DNA of 64,000 nucleotides. Origin: Methylophilaceae bacterium (GTDB taxonomy: Bacteria; Pseudomonadota; Gammaproteobacteria; Burkholderiales; Methylophilaceae). A program made the position numbers and the translations under genes. The notes under the pieces were generated by a model. It was not told the origin of the DNA. It searched no databases and saw nothing but the letters and a program-made list of their open reading frames with translations. Below are positions 11,608 through 23,147 of the stretch, in pieces (the first letter of the stretch is position 1; every line of letters begins with the position of its first letter). Where the stretch lies: assembly GCA_029244935.1 (NCBI GenBank), contig JAQWQF010000028.1:19945-83944 (forward strand), read 5' to 3'.

Positions 11608-11919
11608 ATGAATAAGTTAATTTTAAGTATGCCATTAGTATTCTTATTTTCATTCACTTTACATGCAGAACCTATTAAAAGGTCTCTAGAAAATATGAAT
11701 GGTTGTTATGCCTGCCATAGTGTTAAATTAAAAGTCATAGGGCCATCATTCATTGAAATATCAAATAGGTATAAAAATCAGGAATCTGCAAGAATGCAAT
11801 TAGTAAAAAAAATTAAGGAAGGAGGTAGTGGAAATTGGGGAAGTGTCCCTATGAATGCGCACCCAAAAATTTCTGATACTGATTTGTCATTGATGGTTGA
11901 TTGGATACTATCTCTATAA
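11608..11919 (+). CDS. Small periplasmic cytochrome c (c551/c552-like)
   Basis: Signal peptide; CYACH haem motif; distal Met in WGSVPMNAHP. Confidence 0.88.
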   Translation: MNKLILSMPLVFLFSFTLHAEPIKRSLENMNGCYACHSVKLKVIGPSFIEISNRYKNQESARMQLVKKIKEGGSGNWGSVPMNAHPKISDTDLSLMVDWILSL

Positions 11920-11927
11920 CTGTAGAT

Positions 11928-12842
11928 TTAATCTGAAACCCAATTTTTTTTGATTAAAAAATTAGTATAAAGCCTTTCCTCGTCGCTACCTTTAATTGGA
12001 GTAAAGTCATATGCCCATTTAACTAAAGGTGGCATAGACATTAAAATTGATTCAACACGACCTTTTGATTGAATTCCAAACAAAGTACCTCTATCCTGAA
12101 GTAGATTAAATTCTACGTAACGACTTCTTCGAAAAAGTTGGAATTGTTTTTGATGGTCGTTGAAATTTTCATCTTTTCTTTTTTGAACAATAGGAAGGTA
12201 TGCGTTGAGAAGACATTGTCCTACAGCTTTTGTAAGATCAAAAGAGTAATTAAAATCTTTCTCATTAAAGTCATCATAAAAAACTCCACCTACACCTCTA
12301 GGTTCGTTTCGATGATTTAGAAAAAAATAATCATCACAATTATTTTTGAATTTTTTGTATAAATCTTTCCCGTATGGATCAATTGTATCTTTTAATGTCT
12401 GATGGAAATGAGTAACATCTTCAAGGAAAGGGTAGTAGGGTGTTAGGTCCATGCCCCCACCAAACCACCAAATATCATCCTCACCTTCTTTTGAAGCAAT
12501 AAAAAATCTGACATTCATATGTACCGTAGGAATGTATGGATTGTGTGGGTGAAATACTAATGAAACTCCCATTGCTTGCCATTTTCTATTAGCAACCTCA
12601 GGATGAATATCTGTCGCAGACTTTGGAAGCTTAGTTCCAATAACATTAGAAAATCCTATTCCAGCCCGTTCAAAAACATTTCCATTTTCGAGGATACATG
12701 TATTACCACCTCCACCTTCTTTTCTTTGCCAAGTATCATTTAGGAAGTTCTTACCATCAACCATTTCAATAGTTTCTACAATATTTGATTGTAAGTTCTT
12801 TAGAAAACTTATGACTAAATTTTTATTTATTGAGTTACCCAT
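11928..12842 (-). CDS. hemF: Oxygen-dependent coproporphyrinogen III oxidase
   Basis: [51 protein letters not shown]. Confidence 0.97.
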   Translation of the reverse strand: MGNSINKNLVISFLKNLQSNIVETIEMVDGKNFLNDTWQRKEGGGGNTCILENGNVFERAGIGFSNVIGTKLPKSATDIHPEVANRKWQAMGVSLVFHPHNPYIPTVHMNVRFFIASKEGEDDIWWFGGGMDLTPYYPFLEDVTHFHQTLKDTIDPYGKDLYKKFKNNCDDYFFLNHRNEPRGVGGVFYDDFNEKDFNYSFDLTKAVGQCLLNAYLPIVQKRKDENFNDHQKQFQLFRRSRYVEFNLLQDRGTLFGIQSKGRVESILMSMPPLVKWAYDFTPIKGSDEERLYTNFLIKKNWVSD

Positions 12843-13381
12843 TAGTTCCTATAAATTTTTCCTGTAGAAAAATCATGTATTGAAGAAGGTTTTCTATTCC
12901 TTCCAATCTGACCATTAATTATTTTTACTTTTCCGTTAAATAATCGACATGCATCTCTATAGCTTTTAATTGGCTTCTTGCCACTTTTATTCAGGCTAGT
13001 CGATATAACTGGTTGATTAATTGCTTGTGTTATTCGTATGCAGTGTATAAATGAAGGAATCCTTAGGGCAATTTTGTTTGAAGAAGTTAACCATTTTGGA
13101 GTTTTTTTATTGGCTTCAACTAACCAGGTGTGCGCGCCAGGCCATTTAGTATGAAGCCTCTTTTTTTCATTCGTATTCATATTTTTAATTAATTTATTGA
13201 ATTGAGTAAGCTCACTCCCAATTATAATAAAATTTTTATTTTTAGTTCTATTTTTTAGAGTATTAATCTTCATTATTGCTTTATATAAAAAGGGGTCGCA
13301 TCCTAAGCCATAGCATGACTCTGTTGGATAAGCAATTATCCCACCTTTAAGAATAAACCGAAGTAATCTATGATTAATCAA
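12842..13381 (-). CDS. tsaC: L-threonylcarbamoyladenylate synthase, TsaC/YrdC family
   Basis: [49 protein letters not shown]. Confidence 0.92.
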   Translation of the reverse strand: MINHRLLRFILKGGIIAYPTESCYGLGCDPFLYKAIMKINTLKNRTKNKNFIIIGSELTQFNKLIKNMNTNEKKRLHTKWPGAHTWLVEANKKTPKWLTSSNKIALRIPSFIHCIRITQAINQPVISTSLNKSGKKPIKSYRDACRLFNGKVKIINGQIGRNRKPSSIHDFSTGKIYRN

Positions 13382-14647
13382 TTATTTAAAAGCTTTTTTA
13401 CCAATATCATTTCTATATTGAGCGCCATCAAAATGAATATTATTAATTAATTTATATGCTTTATTTTTTGCTTCTTCTAAAGTTTTACCTTTAGCTGTAA
13501 CACCAAGAACTCTTCCACCAGAAGTTAAAATTTTTTTATTAGATAAGGTTGTGCCGGCATGAAATACATAGGTATCTTCATTTATAGCATCAAGCCCATT
13601 GATTTCATCATTTATAATAGGTTGATTAGGATAATTTTTAGCAGCCATAACAATGGTAATAGCAGAGTTATTTTCCCATTCGATATTATTCTCTTGAAGT
13701 TTACCCATAGAGGCGTCGTAAAGAATTTTAAATAAATCACCTTTTAGTCGAAATAATATAGGCTGGGTTTCTGGGTCTCCCATTCTACAATTGAACTCTA
13801 GTGTTTTAATTTTATTTTTTTTATCAATCATTAGCCCTGCATATAAAAATCCAGTAAATTTTATTCCATCTTTTTTCATGCCTTTAATTGTTGGGAGAAT
13901 TACTTCATCCATTATTTTATTGTGAATATCTGGTGTAACAATAGGAGCAGGCGAATAAGCTCCCATTCCCCCTGTATTTGGTCCTTGATCATTATCAAAT
14001 AATCTTTTATGGTCTTGGCTTGATGCAAGGGGAAGCACAGTTTCCCCATCACAAATTACTATAAAACTTGCTTCTTCCCCTTGAAGAAATTCTTCAATTA
14101 CTATTCTTGCTCCGGCATCTCCAAATTGATTGTCAGAAAGCATTAAATCAATAGCATTGTGTGCTTCTTCATCGGTCATAGCAACTACTACACCTTTTCC
14201 AGCTGCAAGCCCATCTGCCTTAACAACTATTGGGGAGCCTTTTTGTTGAATATATTTATGTGCTAATTCTACATTCGTAAAAGTTGCATATTTAGCTGTT
14301 GGAATACTATGTTTTTCCATAAATTTCTTAGAGAAATCTTTTGAGCTTTCCAGTTGAGCAGCTTCGCTTGTCGGACCAAAAATATATAAATTATTTTCTA
14401 TGAATTTATTTACAATACCCTTTGAGAGGGGAACTTCTGGTCCTACGATTGTAAGGTCGATATTTTTATCTATTGCAAATTTAATTAAAAGGTCATTATC
14501 TGTAATATTGATATTTTCAATAATACTATCAAGATCCGTTCCAGCATTTCCAGGAGCAACATATACTTTTTTTACTAATAGACTTTGTGAAATTTTCCAT
14601 GCAAGTGCATGCTCTCTGCCACCATTTCCGATTATAAGAACATTCAT
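13382..14647 (-). CDS. purD: Phosphoribosylamine-glycine ligase
   Basis: MNVLIIGNGGREHALAWKI, NTGGMGAYSPAP, FNCRMGDPETQ. Confidence 0.98.
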   Translation of the reverse strand: MNVLIIGNGGREHALAWKISQSLLVKKVYVAPGNAGTDLDSIIENINITDNDLLIKFAIDKNIDLTIVGPEVPLSKGIVNKFIENNLYIFGPTSEAAQLESSKDFSKKFMEKHSIPTAKYATFTNVELAHKYIQQKGSPIVVKADGLAAGKGVVVAMTDEEAHNAIDLMLSDNQFGDAGARIVIEEFLQGEEASFIVICDGETVLPLASSQDHKRLFDNDQGPNTGGMGAYSPAPIVTPDIHNKIMDEVILPTIKGMKKDGIKFTGFLYAGLMIDKKNKIKTLEFNCRMGDPETQPILFRLKGDLFKILYDASMGKLQENNIEWENNSAITIVMAAKNYPNQPIINDEINGLDAINEDTYVFHAGTTLSNKKILTSGGRVLGVTAKGKTLEEAKNKAYKLINNIHFDGAQYRNDIGKKAFK

Positions 14648-14650
14648 AAA

Positions 14651-16201
14651 TTAATGCTTAAAGTGCCTAATATTAGTAAAAAGCATTACAAGTTTATGCT
14701 CATTAGCCGCCTTAATAACTTCATCATCCTTAATGCTTCCACCTGGCTGAATAACACACCTTGCACCGTATTGTGCTAGCACATCAATACCATCTCTGAA
14801 TGGAAAAAAAGCATCAGATGCAACGACACTATTAGAAAGTGATAACCCAGTATTTTTTGCCTTGATTGTAGCAATTATAGTACTATCTATTCGACTCATC
14901 TGCCCTGCACCGATTGCTAAAGTTTTGTTATTTTTTGTAAATATAATTGCATTAGATTTAACATATTGTGCAACTTGCCAGGCAAACTTCATTTCAATTA
15001 ACTCTTCTGGACTTGGCTTTATTTTGCTAACAACTTTACATTCATTAATATTTAGCTGATGTTTATCAATAGTTTGAACAAGCCACCCACCACCAATTTT
15101 TTTATAGTCTAATTGATTATTATTTTCAAAAAGAGGCACTTTTAGCACTCTAATGTTTGCTTTTTTATTGAATACACTCAAGGCTCCTTCAGAAAAATCT
15201 GGAGCAATTATTACCTCTGAAAATTGTTTTATTACTAATTCTGCTGTTTGTTCATCAACTTTCTTATTGAAGCTAATGATCCCTCCGAATGATGACGTGG
15301 GATCAGTAGCGAATGCTCCCTGATAAGCCAATAGAAGAGTGTCTGCAGAACATACTCCACAAGGATTGGCATGCTTTACAATTACACATGAAGGTTCTGA
15401 AAAGCTTTTTACACATTCCCATGCAGTATCGGCGTCATTTAGATTATTAAAAGAGAGATCTTTCCCCTGTACTTGTTTAAAATTAGATAGGGATCCTTTA
15501 ATGTCATTGGATTCTTTATAAAAAGCTGCGCTCTGATGTGGGTTCTCTCCATAACGCATATCGAGATTCTTGTTCATCACTTGAATTAATTTTTCTGGAA
15601 GCTCTTCTTGATTAAGTCCTAATAGATAATTACTAATAGCACTATCATATAGCGCTGTATGCATAAATGCTTTTTTAGCTAATTTAAATTTGTATTCGCT
15701 TGATACTGAACCATTTTCTTTAATAAATTCCTTACTAAAATCTTCATAATCATTAGGGTCAGTTATAACAGCAACACTGTTATAGTTTTTAGCTGCAGCC
15801 CTAATCATAGTTGGTCCACCGATATCTATGTTCTCAATAGCTAATTCTAATGAACAATTTTCTCTTTGAATTGTAGATTGAAAGGGGTAAAGATTAACAA
15901 TAACTAAATCAATTTCATTGATGTTATTTTTCTTCATTGTTTCAATATGGCTAGGGTCGTTTCTTTTCCCAAGAATTCCTCCGTGTATTTTTGGGTGTAA
16001 TGTCTTGACTCTACCATCTAACATTTCAGGATAACCTGTATAGTCAGAGACTTCAGTGACCGGAATATCATGCTCAAGAAATAATTTTGCAGTTCCTCCA
16101 GTAGATAAAATTTCTACATCATGTTTATTAAGCAAGGAAGCTAATTCAATTATATTTTTTTTATTTGAAACACTAATCAAGGCTCTTAAAATTTTTTTCA
16201 T
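14651..16201 (-). CDS. purH: Bifunctional AICAR formyltransferase / IMP cyclohydrolase
   Basis: [64 protein letters not shown]. Confidence 0.98.
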   Translation of the reverse strand: MKKILRALISVSNKKNIIELASLLNKHDVEILSTGGTAKLFLEHDIPVTEVSDYTGYPEMLDGRVKTLHPKIHGGILGKRNDPSHIETMKKNNINEIDLVIVNLYPFQSTIQRENCSLELAIENIDIGGPTMIRAAAKNYNSVAVITDPNDYEDFSKEFIKENGSVSSEYKFKLAKKAFMHTALYDSAISNYLLGLNQEELPEKLIQVMNKNLDMRYGENPHQSAAFYKESNDIKGSLSNFKQVQGKDLSFNNLNDADTAWECVKSFSEPSCVIVKHANPCGVCSADTLLLAYQGAFATDPTSSFGGIISFNKKVDEQTAELVIKQFSEVIIAPDFSEGALSVFNKKANIRVLKVPLFENNNQLDYKKIGGGWLVQTIDKHQLNINECKVVSKIKPSPEELIEMKFAWQVAQYVKSNAIIFTKNNKTLAIGAGQMSRIDSTIIATIKAKNTGLSLSNSVVASDAFFPFRDGIDVLAQYGARCVIQPGGSIKDDEVIKAANEHKLVMLFTNIRHFKH

Positions 16202-16204
16202 TAA

Positions 16205-16441
16205 TTAGGTTTCTATATTATGTAGTTTAAGTTTTTTTCTTAGCGTATTTCGATTTAATCCTAATATCTCAGATGCCTTACTTTGATTTCCTTCTGCATG
16301 ATTCATAACGTAAAGTAATAATGGCTTTTCTATAGATTTTATAACCATCTCATAAAGATCTTTTGAGTTTTCACCAGATAAGTCCTTAAAGTATTGATCT
16401 AATAAAGCATCAATATTATTTGCAAGATTATTTTTTATCAT
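16205..16441 (-). CDS. fis: Fis-family DNA-binding protein
   Basis: C-terminal HTH EGNQSKASEILGLNRNTLRKKL; directly downstream of dusB. Confidence 0.93.
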   Translation of the reverse strand: MIKNNLANNIDALLDQYFKDLSGENSKDLYEMVIKSIEKPLLLYVMNHAEGNQSKASEILGLNRNTLRKKLKLHNIET

Positions 16442-17469
16442 TAAGCTACCATTTCTTTATTTTTATTTAACATTTCATCCTCGTAAGGAATGAAGCGATC
16501 AATTTCTCTTAAACTATTAAAGTAATTATCTATTGCAATTATTTGATCATTACAATCTTCTATTTGATTCATATGAAATCTAAATTGAGCAGAATGTTTA
16601 AATCCTTTTGTGTACCAAGAGATATGTTTTCTTGCTACTCTTAATCCAGTTAGCTCGCCATAAAATTTATAAAGTTCATTAACGTGAGCAATGGTCGTTT
16701 TTTGGACTTCATCAATTGTAGGCCGATCAAGATGCTTACCTGTTCTTAGATAATATTCTATTTCTCTAAAAATCCAAGGTCTTCCTTGTGCCGCACGACC
16801 AATCATAACTGCATCTGCTTTAGTAAAATTAAGAACAAATTTTGCCTTTTCGGGGCTAGTGATATCTCCATTTGCAATTACTGGAATTTTAATATTCTTC
16901 TTTACAGCGGCAATTGTATTGTACTCTGCATCACCTCTATAAAGGCATGCTCGTGTTCTTCCATGTATTGCAAGTGCCTGTATACCAGAATCTTCAGCAA
17001 TTTTACTAATAGTAAGTGCATTTCTATTGTCAGTGTCCCACCCAGTTCTTATTTTTAAGGTTACTGGAATATTGACAGCTTTCACTACAGACTTGAGGAT
17101 GCTTTCAACTAATTTTTCTTGTTTTAGTAGAGCAGAGCCTGCCATTACATTACAAATTTTCTTCGCAGGACACCCCATATTAATATCAATAATTTGAGCT
17201 CCCTTGTCCATATTATATTTAGCTGCTTCAGCCATCATATTTGGATCAGCACCTGCAATTTGTACTGAAATTGGGTCTACTTCTCCTTCGTGATTTGCCC
17301 GTCTTAAGGTCTTTTCACTTCCATATAAAAGCGAATTAGATGTAACCATTTCGCTCACAGCCATTCCTGCGCCAAAACTTTTACAAAGCATTCTAAATGG
17401 ACGATCTGTAACACCTGCCATAGGAGCAAGCACTAAATTATTTTTTAAAATATGTTCGCTTATTTTCAT
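16441..17469 (-). CDS. dusB: tRNA-dihydrouridine synthase B
   Basis: LVLAPMAGVTDRPFR, DINMGCPAKKI, IHGRTR, ANGDITSPEKA. Confidence 0.95.
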   Translation of the reverse strand: MKISEHILKNNLVLAPMAGVTDRPFRMLCKSFGAGMAVSEMVTSNSLLYGSEKTLRRANHEGEVDPISVQIAGADPNMMAEAAKYNMDKGAQIIDINMGCPAKKICNVMAGSALLKQEKLVESILKSVVKAVNIPVTLKIRTGWDTDNRNALTISKIAEDSGIQALAIHGRTRACLYRGDAEYNTIAAVKKNIKIPVIANGDITSPEKAKFVLNFTKADAVMIGRAAQGRPWIFREIEYYLRTGKHLDRPTIDEVQKTTIAHVNELYKFYGELTGLRVARKHISWYTKGFKHSAQFRFHMNQIEDCNDQIIAIDNYFNSLREIDRFIPYEDEMLNKNKEMVA

Positions 17470-17542
17470 ACAAATTTGATAGGAATTAAGATGCCTATTT
17501 TATAATCAAAAGCTTGATTATGATAGTTTTTTTTATTTCCTT

Positions 17543-18280
17543 TTAGTTATTATCTCGCCAATTAATTTTTAAATTAGATAAATTACTCTTAATCTCCTTA
17601 ATTGCTTTATCGACCCATTTTGATGGTCCCTTAATTCCAAGTTCTAATGTTTTTTTTGGATCCATTTTAGGGAGACTATAAAGTTTGATATCTTTATTGT
17701 TTCTTATTATTTGATTCATGAGGTCTATTAACTGACTTTCACTTACATTATCAATCCAGACAGACGAGTCTTTTATATCAATTTTTAGTTGGTTCTCTCG
17801 ATAATATTTTTCTATAAGCCAATCAAGCATTGGCCAAGACATTTCTGGGAATCCTGGCATGAAATGATGGTCATTAATTGAAAAACCTGGAATATTATTT
17901 ATGCTATTTGGTATCAAACTTGCTTGGTATGGAAGGTCTGCCATTAGTATTCTTTTTGGGTAAGCATCTTTACCAAATTGCTTTTCAATACACTCAGTAG
18001 CCTCCGGGTGTCGTTCAATTGCAAGGTTATGAGCTTTCGCCGCCGCATCACGAGTACAATCATCAGGAGTAGCTCCAATTCCGCCAAAGCAAAATACTAT
18101 GTGATTTAATTTAGAATGAATGACACTTATTATCGTATCTAAATCATCTGGAACAAAATCTGCTTTATTCAGCGTAAATCCATTTTTTCTCAGCTTTTGG
18201 GTGAGGTGCTTTAAATGCTTATCTTCTCTCTTCCCAGACAATATTTCATCACCGATAATTATTGCATGAATTAATTTCAT
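17543..18280 (-). CDS. Molybdopterin-binding domain protein (CinA N-terminal-like)
   Basis: MKLIHAIIIGDEILSGKREDKH, FCFGGIGATPDDCTRDAAA, MPGFPEMSWPM. Start placed at ATG 18280 (TAATG overlap with the polA stop) rather than 18298. Confidence 0.88.
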   Translation of the reverse strand: MKLIHAIIIGDEILSGKREDKHLKHLTQKLRKNGFTLNKADFVPDDLDTIISVIHSKLNHIVFCFGGIGATPDDCTRDAAAKAHNLAIERHPEATECIEKQFGKDAYPKRILMADLPYQASLIPNSINNIPGFSINDHHFMPGFPEMSWPMLDWLIEKYYRENQLKIDIKDSSVWIDNVSESQLIDLMNQIIRNNKDIKLYSLPKMDPKKTLELGIKGPSKWVDKAIKEIKSNLSNLKINWRDNN

Positions 18281-20994
18281 TAATGTGCCTGCTCCCAATT
18301 CTCTCCAATACCAATATCAACTTTTAGGGGTACATCTAATTTAGCAACATTCTCCATCAAATCTGTAATATTTTTCTTAAATTTATTAACTTCACTTTCT
18401 GGAACTTCAAAAACTAACTCATCATGAACTTGCATGATCATTATTCCAGTAATCTCTTTTGATTGTTTAATCCAATTATCTACTGCATTCATAGCCATTT
18501 TTATTAAATCTGCTGCTGTTCCTTGCATAGGGCCATTAATTGCAGCCCTTTCTGCAGCTGCTCGTCGTATTCCATTTGAGCCATTTATTTCAGGAACCCA
18601 TAATCGTCTTCCAAAGTAGGTCTCTACGAAACCATTTTCTTTTGCTGATTGTTTTGCTTGCTCCATATAATTTCTAACGGAAGGATATCTTGAAAAATAT
18701 TTCTCAATATAGTTTTGTGCAGCTACTCTTTCAATATTAAGGTTTTTTGCTAACCCAAAGGCACTCATCCCATAAATTAATCCAAAATTAATTACTTTTG
18801 CATATCTTCTTTGCTCGGGTGATACATTTGATAAATCACAGCTAAAAATTTCGGCAGCAGTAATTTTATGAATATCCTCATTATTCTTAAATGCTTCAAT
18901 AAGTCTTTGATCTTTTGATAGATGAGCCATAATCCTTAATTCAATTTGAGAGTAATCAGCTGAGAGTATTTTATATCCTTGGCGAGCAATAAATGCTTCC
19001 CTAACCTTTCGCCCATCTTCAGTTCTAATTGGAATATTCTGTAGGTTGGGATCTGAGCTTGCAAGTCGACCTGTTATTGCTACAGCCTGATTGTAGCTTG
19101 TATGAACTCTACCAGTTATTTCGTTAATCATTTTTGGTAATTTGTCCGTATAAGTTGATTTTAATTTTGCTAGTCCTCTATATTCGAGGATTAACTTTGG
19201 TAGTGGATAGTCAGCCGCCAACTCCGAGAGAACATCTTCACTAGTTGAAGGAGTTCCTGTAGGAGTTTTTTTAAGTGGTTTAATGCCTAGCTTTCCAAAA
19301 AGTATTTCTTGCAATTGTTTGGGTGAGGATAAGTTAAATGGCTGACCCCCTAACTCATGAGCTTTCTTTTCTAATTTAATTAATTTCTGACCTATAACAT
19401 GACTCTGATCTTGAAGAATTTTATCGTCAATCAAAACCCCATTTCTTTCAATTTTAATTAAGGCCTTCATGGCAGGAATTTCTATATTCTGGTAAATGGA
19501 AAGTAATGACTTTTCTTTTTCTAGGAGAACCTTAAGGTGATTATATAACTGAAGGGTAACGTCAGCATCCTCTGCAGCATACTGAACTGCATCATCAATA
19601 CTTACTTGATCAAAGGTTATTTGATTAACCCCTTTCCCTACGAGTGATTCATAACTGATACATTGATGATTTAGGTATTTAAGAGACAGCTTATCCATAC
19701 CGTGACTTTCGTTACTTTCTAAAATATAACTCATTAACATTGTGTCGTTATCGATTCCTTTAAGCGTAATTCCATAATTTAAGAAAATATGAGCATCGTA
19801 CTTAATATTTTGCCCAATTTTTAAGATAGATTGATTTTCAAGGGTGAGCTTTAAGTGCTTATTTATTAAGCTAATACTTAATTGTTCATAATTGCGGTCT
19901 TGATGACTTATTGGTATATAGAAGCCAGTACCAGGATTAATAGAAATAGATATACCAACTAATTTTGCTGTCATTGGGTTTAATGAAGTTGTTTCCGTAT
20001 CAAGCGAAAATAACTTAACTTTATTGATTAACTTTGTTAGATCCTCTAAAGCATCCTCAGTATTAATTAAAATATAATCCTTTGTATCTACAAAATTGGT
20101 AATATACTTTTCTTTGTCGGGTTCCGAAATTGATAGAGACTCAGCATTAGTTTGGTCTAAATCTTTTAACCAACTCGAAAAATTAAATCTTTTGTATAGA
20201 GAAGTTAATAATTCTTTATTTTGTGGCTTTCTCGATAATTCGTTCCATGTAACCTGAATATCTAAATCAGATTTAATAGTTATTAGATCCTTACCTGTGG
20301 AAAGCCATTTCTTTGTCTTTCTTAAATTTTCTCCAACAGAGCCTGTGATTTGATCTGCATTCTCTATTATTGAAGCGAGTGTTTTATATTTTTCTAGCCA
20401 TTTTAGAGCAGTTTTGGGACCTACTTTATCAACACCTGGTACGTTATCGACTTTATCGCCAATAATTGTTAAGTAGTCTACGATTAGCTCTGGTGGAATA
20501 CCAAACTTATTCTTTACCCCTTCAATATCTAGAACCTCATTAGTCATTGTATTTATCAATTTAGTTTTTTCATTCACTAATTGAGCTAAATCTTTATCTC
20601 CAGTTGATATAACTACCTCAATATTATCTTGATTTGCTTTTTTTGAAAGTGTACCGATAACATCATCAGCCTCTACCCCCGATCGAATAAGAATAGGAAA
20701 GCCCATTGCTTCAATTGCCTCCTTCAGAGGTTCAATCTGAATAGCGAGCTCCTCTGGCATTTTTGGCCTATTTGCCTTGTAATCTGGGTAGATATCATTT
20801 CGAAATGTCTTTCCCTTGGCGTCAAAGATACAGACACTATAGTCAGATGGATATTTTTTATGGATATGTCTTAGCATGTTTAGAACACCATAAATTACTC
20901 CAGTCGGCTGATTATCGAGACTCCTAAAATCTGGCATAGCATGAAACGCTCTGTATAAATACGATGAGCCGTCAACTAGTAATAATTTCTTCAT
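18280..20994 (-). CDS. polA: DNA polymerase I
   Basis: LLVDGSSYLYRAFHA, 5'-3' exonuclease GDKVDNVPGV, 3'-5' exonuclease SLDTETTSLNP, polymerase LSADYSQIELRIMAHLS and MQVHDELVFEVP. Confidence 0.98.
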   Translation of the reverse strand: MKKLLLVDGSSYLYRAFHAMPDFRSLDNQPTGVIYGVLNMLRHIHKKYPSDYSVCIFDAKGKTFRNDIYPDYKANRPKMPEELAIQIEPLKEAIEAMGFPILIRSGVEADDVIGTLSKKANQDNIEVVISTGDKDLAQLVNEKTKLINTMTNEVLDIEGVKNKFGIPPELIVDYLTIIGDKVDNVPGVDKVGPKTALKWLEKYKTLASIIENADQITGSVGENLRKTKKWLSTGKDLITIKSDLDIQVTWNELSRKPQNKELLTSLYKRFNFSSWLKDLDQTNAESLSISEPDKEKYITNFVDTKDYILINTEDALEDLTKLINKVKLFSLDTETTSLNPMTAKLVGISISINPGTGFYIPISHQDRNYEQLSISLINKHLKLTLENQSILKIGQNIKYDAHIFLNYGITLKGIDNDTMLMSYILESNESHGMDKLSLKYLNHQCISYESLVGKGVNQITFDQVSIDDAVQYAAEDADVTLQLYNHLKVLLEKEKSLLSIYQNIEIPAMKALIKIERNGVLIDDKILQDQSHVIGQKLIKLEKKAHELGGQPFNLSSPKQLQEILFGKLGIKPLKKTPTGTPSTSEDVLSELAADYPLPKLILEYRGLAKLKSTYTDKLPKMINEITGRVHTSYNQAVAITGRLASSDPNLQNIPIRTEDGRKVREAFIARQGYKILSADYSQIELRIMAHLSKDQRLIEAFKNNEDIHKITAAEIFSCDLSNVSPEQRRYAKVINFGLIYGMSAFGLAKNLNIERVAAQNYIEKYFSRYPSVRNYMEQAKQSAKENGFVETYFGRRLWVPEINGSNGIRRAAAERAAINGPMQGTAADLIKMAMNAVDNWIKQSKEITGIMIMQVHDELVFEVPESEVNKFKKNITDLMENVAKLDVPLKVDIGIGENWEQAH

Positions 20995-21110
20995 ATTTTA
21001 GGTCGCTTTTACGTTAGTCATATTAATATATAGCATTGATTCATATTTAATTAGTAGTAAAACTAAGATTTTGGTAAAATCATATTTTATCTTTAAACTA
21101 AGGTTAATAA

Positions 21111-21434
21111 ATGATTAAATATCTTTTATGTTACTTTTTTTTGTTATTCGCTATTTCTGTGACAGCTGAAGAAACAGAGGTTTTCGAAAATGTACCTCCA
21201 CCTCCTTCATCCATGGATTCTGGTTATATTGGTGAGCCTGAGATAACAATCAAGAAAGACGGAGAAAAAACTGTAGAGGAATTTCGGATGAATGGAAGGC
21301 TATATATGATTAAGGTAAATCCAGATAATATGCCATCCTATTATCTATACAAAGATACTACTGGTGGAGATTGGACGCGTTATAATTTACGAGATCCTAT
21401 GATTGTTCCTCAATGGGTAATTCACAGATTTTAA
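21111..21434 (+). CDS. DUF2782 domain-containing protein
   Basis: Signal peptide, PPPPSSMDSGYIGEPEITIKKDGEKTVEEFRMNGRLYMIKVNP; conserved neighbour of polA/thrB in Betaproteobacteria. Confidence 0.8.
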   Translation: MIKYLLCYFFLLFAISVTAEETEVFENVPPPPSSMDSGYIGEPEITIKKDGEKTVEEFRMNGRLYMIKVNPDNMPSYYLYKDTTGGDWTRYNLRDPMIVPQWVIHRF

Positions 21435-21462
21435 CCCTTAAGAAAGTTAAATTAAATTTTTA

Positions 21463-22386
21463 ATGGCCGTTTATACTTCAATTAACAAAAGTGAATTGCA
21501 GAATTGGCTTAAAAATTTTTCTGTTGGCGATTTAAAAAGCTTCAAAGGTATATCGTCGGGCGTAACCAACACTAATTATTTCGTAGAAACTGATACAACT
21601 AAATTCATTTTGACAATTTTTGAACAGAATAAAATGGAAGAACTTCCCTTTTATTTTGATTTGATGATATTTTTAGCAAGTAAGAAATTTCCTTGCCCAC
21701 TTCCAGTTATAAATAAGAATAATACATACCTAACTTTACTTAAAGGTAAACCGGCCGTCCTAGTATCTTTCTTAATGGGGGCTGAAAAAGAGAAAATAAA
21801 TGAAAATGATTGTTACTTAGTTGGCGAAGCATTAGCCAACTTACATACCCTAGCAAAAGATTTTCCTGGAAAAAGAAAAAATAATAGAAACATTAATTGG
21901 GTTACCACTAAGTTTAATGAGATAAAGACAGACTTAACACTTTCAGATCAGAAAATTATTGAGGCAGAGATTGACTACCAAGAAAACTGCATAATAGATG
22001 AATTACCGATTGGAATTATTCATGGAGATCTATTTAGAGATAATGTTTTTTTTCATCAAGATAAATTATCTGCATTTATAGACTTTTATTATGCCTGCAA
22101 TGATTACCTTATACTTGACGTAGCAATTGCTATTAATGATTGGTGCAGTAATAGCCAGGGTAGTCTAGAAACGGAAAAATTTGATTTATTTCTAAGTGGC
22201 TATCAATCGATTAGAGAGCTGCAGAGCTCAGAGTTAAAATACCTAAATAATGCTCTTAGGCTTGCAGCTTTAAGATTTTGGTTATCGCGCTTAGATGCTT
22301 ATCATAATGTTTTAGAAGGCGAGTCTGTTTCAATAAAAGACCCAAATTATTTTAGAATAGTTTTATTAAACAGGCAGAGTGAATGA
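21463..22386 (+). CDS. thrB: Homoserine kinase (ThrB, APH fold)
   Basis: MAVYTSINKSELQNWL, GISSGVTNTNYFVET, IIHGDLFRDNVFF, FIDFYYACND. Confidence 0.94.
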   Translation: MAVYTSINKSELQNWLKNFSVGDLKSFKGISSGVTNTNYFVETDTTKFILTIFEQNKMEELPFYFDLMIFLASKKFPCPLPVINKNNTYLTLLKGKPAVLVSFLMGAEKEKINENDCYLVGEALANLHTLAKDFPGKRKNNRNINWVTTKFNEIKTDLTLSDQKIIEAEIDYQENCIIDELPIGIIHGDLFRDNVFFHQDKLSAFIDFYYACNDYLILDVAIAINDWCSNSQGSLETEKFDLFLSGYQSIRELQSSELKYLNNALRLAALRFWLSRLDAYHNVLEGESVSIKDPNYFRIVLLNRQSE

Positions 22387-23147
22387 AAAACAATTTTATT
22401 AAAAGTTATAAATGGATTTTATTGAGCTTAAATTTATTTAGAGTTTCATTGGGACCGTCTCTATTCATGGGGATGTCCTATTTACTTATTTATTTAATAA
22501 TACCTGTTATGCCATCTACACAATTTTTAGGGCCCCTCACCATATTAATATGGCCGTTTGTTACAGTGTTTATTTTATATTTTTATTTTTGCGTTCATTC
22601 TAAAAAGAAATTTGAACCTTCTAATGCATTTAAAATAATTTCAGCGAATGCAAAAGGTTTATTTTCTATGTCTATTTTGTCAGCCTTTTATGCTTTTACG
22701 ATTGGAATATTAGTCTCAGGTGATTTTGAATCAATCATAAAAGTTCTACAAAACCAGCAAGAGAATGAATTAAATTCATTTGACTTTGGAGTCTTATTAT
22801 TCAAACTGATGCTTATGGGCATTCCATTTTATATGGCTACATGGTTCTCGCCTTTACTTATTGCTACTCATAAAAATGGTTTATTTATGGCTATTAAATC
22901 CAGTTTTGCTGGATCATTAATGTATATTTTACCTTTATTTTTCGCTTGGCTTGCTATAACACTTGGCTTTCTAGGATTGGTAATAACAATTACATTCTTT
23001 TTTACGTTAACGACATTTATAAATTTGACCTTAGCGTCATTTCTTACTAGCCTTTCTCTCCTATTTTTAATGGCATCTTTCGTAGCAATCATGTTTAGCT
23101 TTCAATATATAACTTTTATTGATATTTATAAGAAGTTTAATAACTAA
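22383..23147 (+). CDS. Multi-pass membrane protein, probable BPSS1780 family
   Basis: Hydrophobic TM segments; AIKSSFAGSLMYILPLFF and C-terminal FQYITFIDIYKKF resemble the family; overlaps thrB stop. Confidence 0.55.
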   Translation: MKNNFIKSYKWILLSLNLFRVSLGPSLFMGMSYLLIYLIIPVMPSTQFLGPLTILIWPFVTVFILYFYFCVHSKKKFEPSNAFKIISANAKGLFSMSILSAFYAFTIGILVSGDFESIIKVLQNQQENELNSFDFGVLLFKLMLMGIPFYMATWFSPLLIATHKNGLFMAIKSSFAGSLMYILPLFFAWLAITLGFLGLVITITFFFTLTTFINLTLASFLTSLSLLFLMASFVAIMFSFQYITFIDIYKKFNN

